Shown piece by piece: positions 30,631-33,171 of a stretch of DNA of 33,171 nt. Within the stretch, counting starts at the first letter, position 1, and every line of letters starts with the position of its first letter. Origin of the DNA: an uncultured Pseudomonadota bacterium (lineage in GTDB: Bacteria; Myxococcota_A; UBA796; SXON01); assembly GCA_903921785.1 (NCBI GenBank), contig CAIXRH010000286.1, forward strand, positions 1-33,171, read 5' to 3'. The notes under the pieces were generated by a model. That model saw only the letters and a list, made by a program, of their open reading frames with translations, searched no databases and was not told the origin of the DNA. The translations under genes were made by a program, and so were the position numbers.

Positions 30631-32064
30631 ATGCGGCGCCTCGTCGGCCCCGCGCTCGCGCTCCTGGACGCGCTCTGCGTGGCGATGGGCCTCCTCGGCG
30701 CGTGGGCCTTCTGGACCTGGCGTTCGCCGAACCTCGGCGTGCTGGTGCAGGTCAGCTATGGTGCCCTCTGGGTCCCCAACCGGTTCATCACGGCGGGCTC
30801 GGTGCTGGTCGTCGCGTGGATCGTGGCGCTGCGAAACCAGGGACTCCACGACCCGGCCCGCCAGGAGAACAGCGCGCGCATCGCCACCGCGGTCACGCGC
30901 AGCGCCGCATGGATCGCGGTGCTCATCGTGGTGGAGAACTTCCTCCTCGGGGAGCGGGTGTACCCGAAGGGGCTCGTGGTCCCCTTCGTGGCGCTGACCT
31001 GGGCCACGCTCCTCGCCGCCCGCCTCAGCGTCTTCCGCGTCCTCCTCCGCCTCGAACGCCCGCCGACGGCGCTCAACGCCGCCATCGTGGGGGTCAGCGA
31101 AGACGGCCTCGCCATGGCGGAGCGGATGGCCCGCGATGCCCGCCACGTCGTCCGGCTCACCGGCTACCTGCGCACCGACCTCTCGGGCGACCCGGCCGTT
31201 CCCGTCGATGAGATCCTCGGCCACGTCAATGAGCTCCCGGCCCTGGTGAACCGACACCATCTTGGGCTCCTGATCATCGCCACCCGGCGGCTCCCCCGGC
31301 AGGACGCGATGCAGCTCGCGGTGACGGCCGATCGGATGGGGCTCCGGGTGCTCCAAGCCCCGTTCTCCTGGGGCGTGGTCTCCCCTCGCCTCGGGTTCGC
31401 GCGCCTCGGTGGGCTCGATCTCATCGACCTCACCGGCATCCAGTACCCGACGCTCGCGGAGCAGCTCAAGCGCGCCACCGACCTCTTCGTGGTGGTGGTG
31501 GGCGGCGCGCTCATCAGCCCGTTCCTCCTCGCGATTGCCCTGGCGGTGAAGCTCCAGGACGGCGGCCCGGTCCTCTATGTGAGCCCCCGCACCGGTCGCG
31601 GCGGCCGGATTTTCGGGTTCTACAAGTTCCGCTCCATGGTGGTGGACGCCGAGAAGCTGCGCGACGGACTCCCCAACGAAGCCGACGGCCGGCTCTTCAA
31701 GCTGAGCAACGACCCCCGCGTCACCCGGTTCGGCCGGTTCCTCCGCAAGTACAGCCTCGACGAGTTCCCGCAGTTGCTCAACGTCCTCCGCGGCGAGATG
31801 AACCTCGTGGGCCCCCGGCCGCTGCCGGCCCAGGACCTCGAGGGCATCGAGGCGGACGCCGAGATGCGCTACTGGTTCGACCTGCGCAGCAAGGTGAACC
31901 CCGGGATGACCGGGCTGTGGCAGGTCTCCGGGCGGAGCGATCTTGGCTTCGCCGAGATGGTGCGCCACGACATCCACTACATCCAGGACTGGTCGCCGTG
32001 GCTCGACCTGCAGATCCTGGTGAAGACCCTCCCGGCGGTGCTCCGCGGGCGCGGCGCCCGGTGA
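30631..32064 (+). CDS. Polyprenyl glycosylphosphotransferase (priming enzyme for exopolysaccharide)
   Basis: 477 residues. N-terminal membrane helices (about 5-25, 35-62, 88-108, 115-135) and a Rossmann-like region ([20 protein letters not shown]) precede one further membrane segment ([21 protein letters not shown]) and the catalytic bacterial sugar-transferase domain. That domain shows [48 protein letters not shown] and [14 protein letters not shown]. This is the WbaP/EpsZ-type layout: it puts the first sugar-1-phosphate on undecaprenyl phosphate at the inner membrane. The sugar cannot be read. The stop overlaps the next GTG (GTGA). Confidence 0.93.
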   Translation: MRRLVGPALALLDALCVAMGLLGAWAFWTWRSPNLGVLVQVSYGALWVPNRFITAGSVLVVAWIVALRNQGLHDPARQENSARIATAVTRSAAWIAVLIVVENFLLGERVYPKGLVVPFVALTWATLLAARLSVFRVLLRLERPPTALNAAIVGVSEDGLAMAERMARDARHVVRLTGYLRTDLSGDPAVPVDEILGHVNELPALVNRHHLGLLIIATRRLPRQDAMQLAVTADRMGLRVLQAPFSWGVVSPRLGFARLGGLDLIDLTGIQYPTLAEQLKRATDLFVVVVGGALISPFLLAIALAVKLQDGGPVLYVSPRTGRGGRIFGFYKFRSMVVDAEKLRDGLPNEADGRLFKLSNDPRVTRFGRFLRKYSLDEFPQLLNVLRGEMNLVGPRPLPAQDLEGIEADAEMRYWFDLRSKVNPGMTGLWQVSGRSDLGFAEMVRHDIHYIQDWSPWLDLQILVKTLPAVLRGRGAR

Positions 32065-33095
32065 ACGGGCTCGATCGGCTCGCCGAGCTCGACGCGGCGC
32101 CGCTTTCGCCGACCCTGAGCCCCGCGAACACACGCGCCTGTTGGGCCGCGGCGGTGGACGGCGCCCGGCGGGTCGACCTCGGGCGACCGCTTCCCGGTCC
32201 CCTCCCCGCTTGCGTCACGATCGTGGCCAGCGCGAACGTCTTCACGGCGCCGATGGAGTGGGCATGGGCGCTCGGGAGCCGCGGGGTGCACGTGATCCTG
32301 AAGTCGGCACGGGGGCTCACGGCGGTCGGGGAGGCGCTCGCGTCGGCCCTGCCGAACGTGGAGCACCGGGGCTGGCGGGGCGGCGACGAAGCGGCTGAGG
32401 CCGAGGCGCTCGCCGAGTCGAACGCGGCGATCGTCTTCGGCAGCGCCGAGACGATCGCGGCCATCCGCGCCCGGTCCCCTGTCCCCGTGCTCGGCTTCGG
32501 CCCTCGTTTCGGCCTGGGCTTCCTCGACCGCGAGGACCACGGTCTCTTCCGCGGCGTCGCGCGCGACCACGCGCTCTACGATGGACGCGGCTGCATGTCC
32601 CCGGCGGCGGTCGTGGTCTCGCCGGAGGTGGACGTCGACGACGTCGCGCACGGGATCGCGGCGGCGATGGAGGCCGCGGAGGCGGCGCTGCCGCTCGGGG
32701 AGATCACGGCGACGGAGGCGGCGGAGCTGCGGGCGCTCGCGCTGCTGGGACGGGTCGAGGGGCGGGTGCACAGCGGCCGCGGCTGGCTGGTGGTGACGCT
32801 CCCGCTCGCCCGGCTCCGGCCGCGCGCGCTGCCGCGGGCGGTGGTGCTCCACTCCGCTACGCTCGCCGCGGTCGCGCCCGCGATCGCGCCCTGGCGGGCG
32901 GAGCTCGGCACGCTTGCGGTCGGCGACGCCGCGGAGGACGACCTCCGGAATCGCCCGGACCTGGCGGCCGCGCTCGGCCTCATGGGCCTCCCGCCCGCGC
33001 GCGTCTGCGCGCTCGGCGAGATGCAGCGCCCGCCCGGCGATCGGGCGCTTCACGACGGGATCGACGTGCTCGCGGCGCTCGCCCACCGCGGCTGA
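32061..33095 (+). CDS. LuxC-like acyl-CoA reductase
   Basis: 344 residues; LuxC proteins are usually 450-480, so the N-terminal part is short. It is an aldehyde-dehydrogenase-fold protein: the nucleotide-binding region VTIVASANVFTAPMEWAWAL, SRGVHVILKSARG, then AAIVFGSAETIAAIRA, and the catalytic Cys178 in YDGRGCMSPAAVVV, matching the GCMSP motif of LuxC. LuxC reduces acyl-CoA or acyl groups to fatty aldehydes with NADPH. The GTG start overlaps the glycosylphosphotransferase stop by four bases, so the two are co-translated. Its role in a polysaccharide operon is unknown. An upstream frame to 31917 lies inside the previous gene and is rejected. Confidence 0.8.
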   Translation: MNGLDRLAELDAAPLSPTLSPANTRACWAAAVDGARRVDLGRPLPGPLPACVTIVASANVFTAPMEWAWALGSRGVHVILKSARGLTAVGEALASALPNVEHRGWRGGDEAAEAEALAESNAAIVFGSAETIAAIRARSPVPVLGFGPRFGLGFLDREDHGLFRGVARDHALYDGRGCMSPAAVVVSPEVDVDDVAHGIAAAMEAAEAALPLGEITATEAAELRALALLGRVEGRVHSGRGWLVVTLPLARLRPRALPRAVVLHSATLAAVAPAIAPWRAELGTLAVGDAAEDDLRNRPDLAAALGLMGLPPARVCALGEMQRPPGDRALHDGIDVLAALAHRG

Positions 33096-33115
33096 GTCGA
33101 GGGCCGCGCTCCCCG

Positions 33116-33161
33116 CTCACGCCCGACCCTCTCCTCGGGCGCCGCCGCGGCGCCGCGTGAG
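33116..33161 (+). terminator. Nested GC-rich hairpin after the exopolysaccharide operon
   Basis: CTCACGC (33116-33122) pairs with GCGTGAG (33155-33161). Inside, GGCGCCG-CCG-CGGCGCC (33138-33154) forms a perfect 7-base-pair stem. It starts 20 bases after the LuxC-like stop. No T-run follows, so termination may be factor-assisted. Confidence 0.4.
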
Positions 33162-33171
33162 GGGGAACGGA

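Noticed and set aside
1-33171. tRNA, rRNA, insertion sequence, integrase or CRISPR array
   Set aside because: No cloverleaf, rRNA-like block, transposase or integrase motif, or regularly spaced repeat was recognised on either strand by eye; a tRNA or Rfam scan would be decisive.

Overview
The window is about 33 kb of very GC-rich DNA with an almost saturated G/C third codon position in its real genes. Nine short-signal lipoproteins, Asp/Thr-rich lipoprotein stalks, a MopE-type metal-binding motif, a CHAT protease beside a sigma/anti-sigma pair and a Wzz/BY-kinase capsule module suggest a Myxococcota-like (former deltaproteobacterial) Gram-negative bacterium. That assignment is inferred; no rRNA or marker tree is available here.

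Layout. 1-62: C-terminal tail of an upstream gene. 428-1984 (+): NCS2-type nucleobase permease. 2078-7008 (-): a run read leftward from der, through a YdeI/OmdA-family protein and a DUF692 (multinuclear iron oxidase-like) protein with an extra C-terminal region, to a lipoprotein phosphoesterase. 7137-8645 (+): FG-GAP lipoprotein with a MopE-like motif. 8647-12702 (-): DsbA-like membrane thiol protein, RsmB-type rRNA methyltransferase, exported EEP-family protein and a DUF7305-like lipoprotein. 12870-15195 (+): CotH-kinase lipoprotein and a lipoprotein with an HExxH motif.

15274-21682 (-) is the most interesting block. It is a tightly coupled operon encoding a small CC-motif protein, an ECF-like sigma factor, a stand-alone sigma region-4-like protein, a zinc-finger transmembrane anti-sigma factor, an exported CHAT protease with an intact His/Cys dyad, and a subtilase lipoprotein with an intact Asp/His/Ser triad. 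Neighbouring reading frames overlap by 1 or 4 bases. It reads as a self-contained envelope-sensing or proteolytic unit.

21998-27180 holds a membrane-anchored exported protein, a lipoprotein with a ThuA/GATase-like domain, an LtaS-like five-TM alkaline-phosphatase-superfamily enzyme with a Thr in the nucleophile position, and an exported protein that may be outer-membrane. 27184-33095 is an exopolysaccharide module: a HEAT-repeat lipoprotein and a Wzz/BY-kinase on the minus strand, diverging from a Wza-like export lipoprotein, a priming glycosylphosphotransferase and a LuxC-like acyl-CoA reductase on the plus strand.

Two window-wide patterns stand out. Many promoters look like GC-TANNNT placed 6-9 bases before the start codon, which suggests leaderless or near-leaderless transcripts. 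The lipoprotein signal peptides are extremely short (often 8-11 residues before the Cys) and mostly lack N-terminal Lys/Arg. A 25-base element also recurs, inverted, in two convergent intergenic regions.
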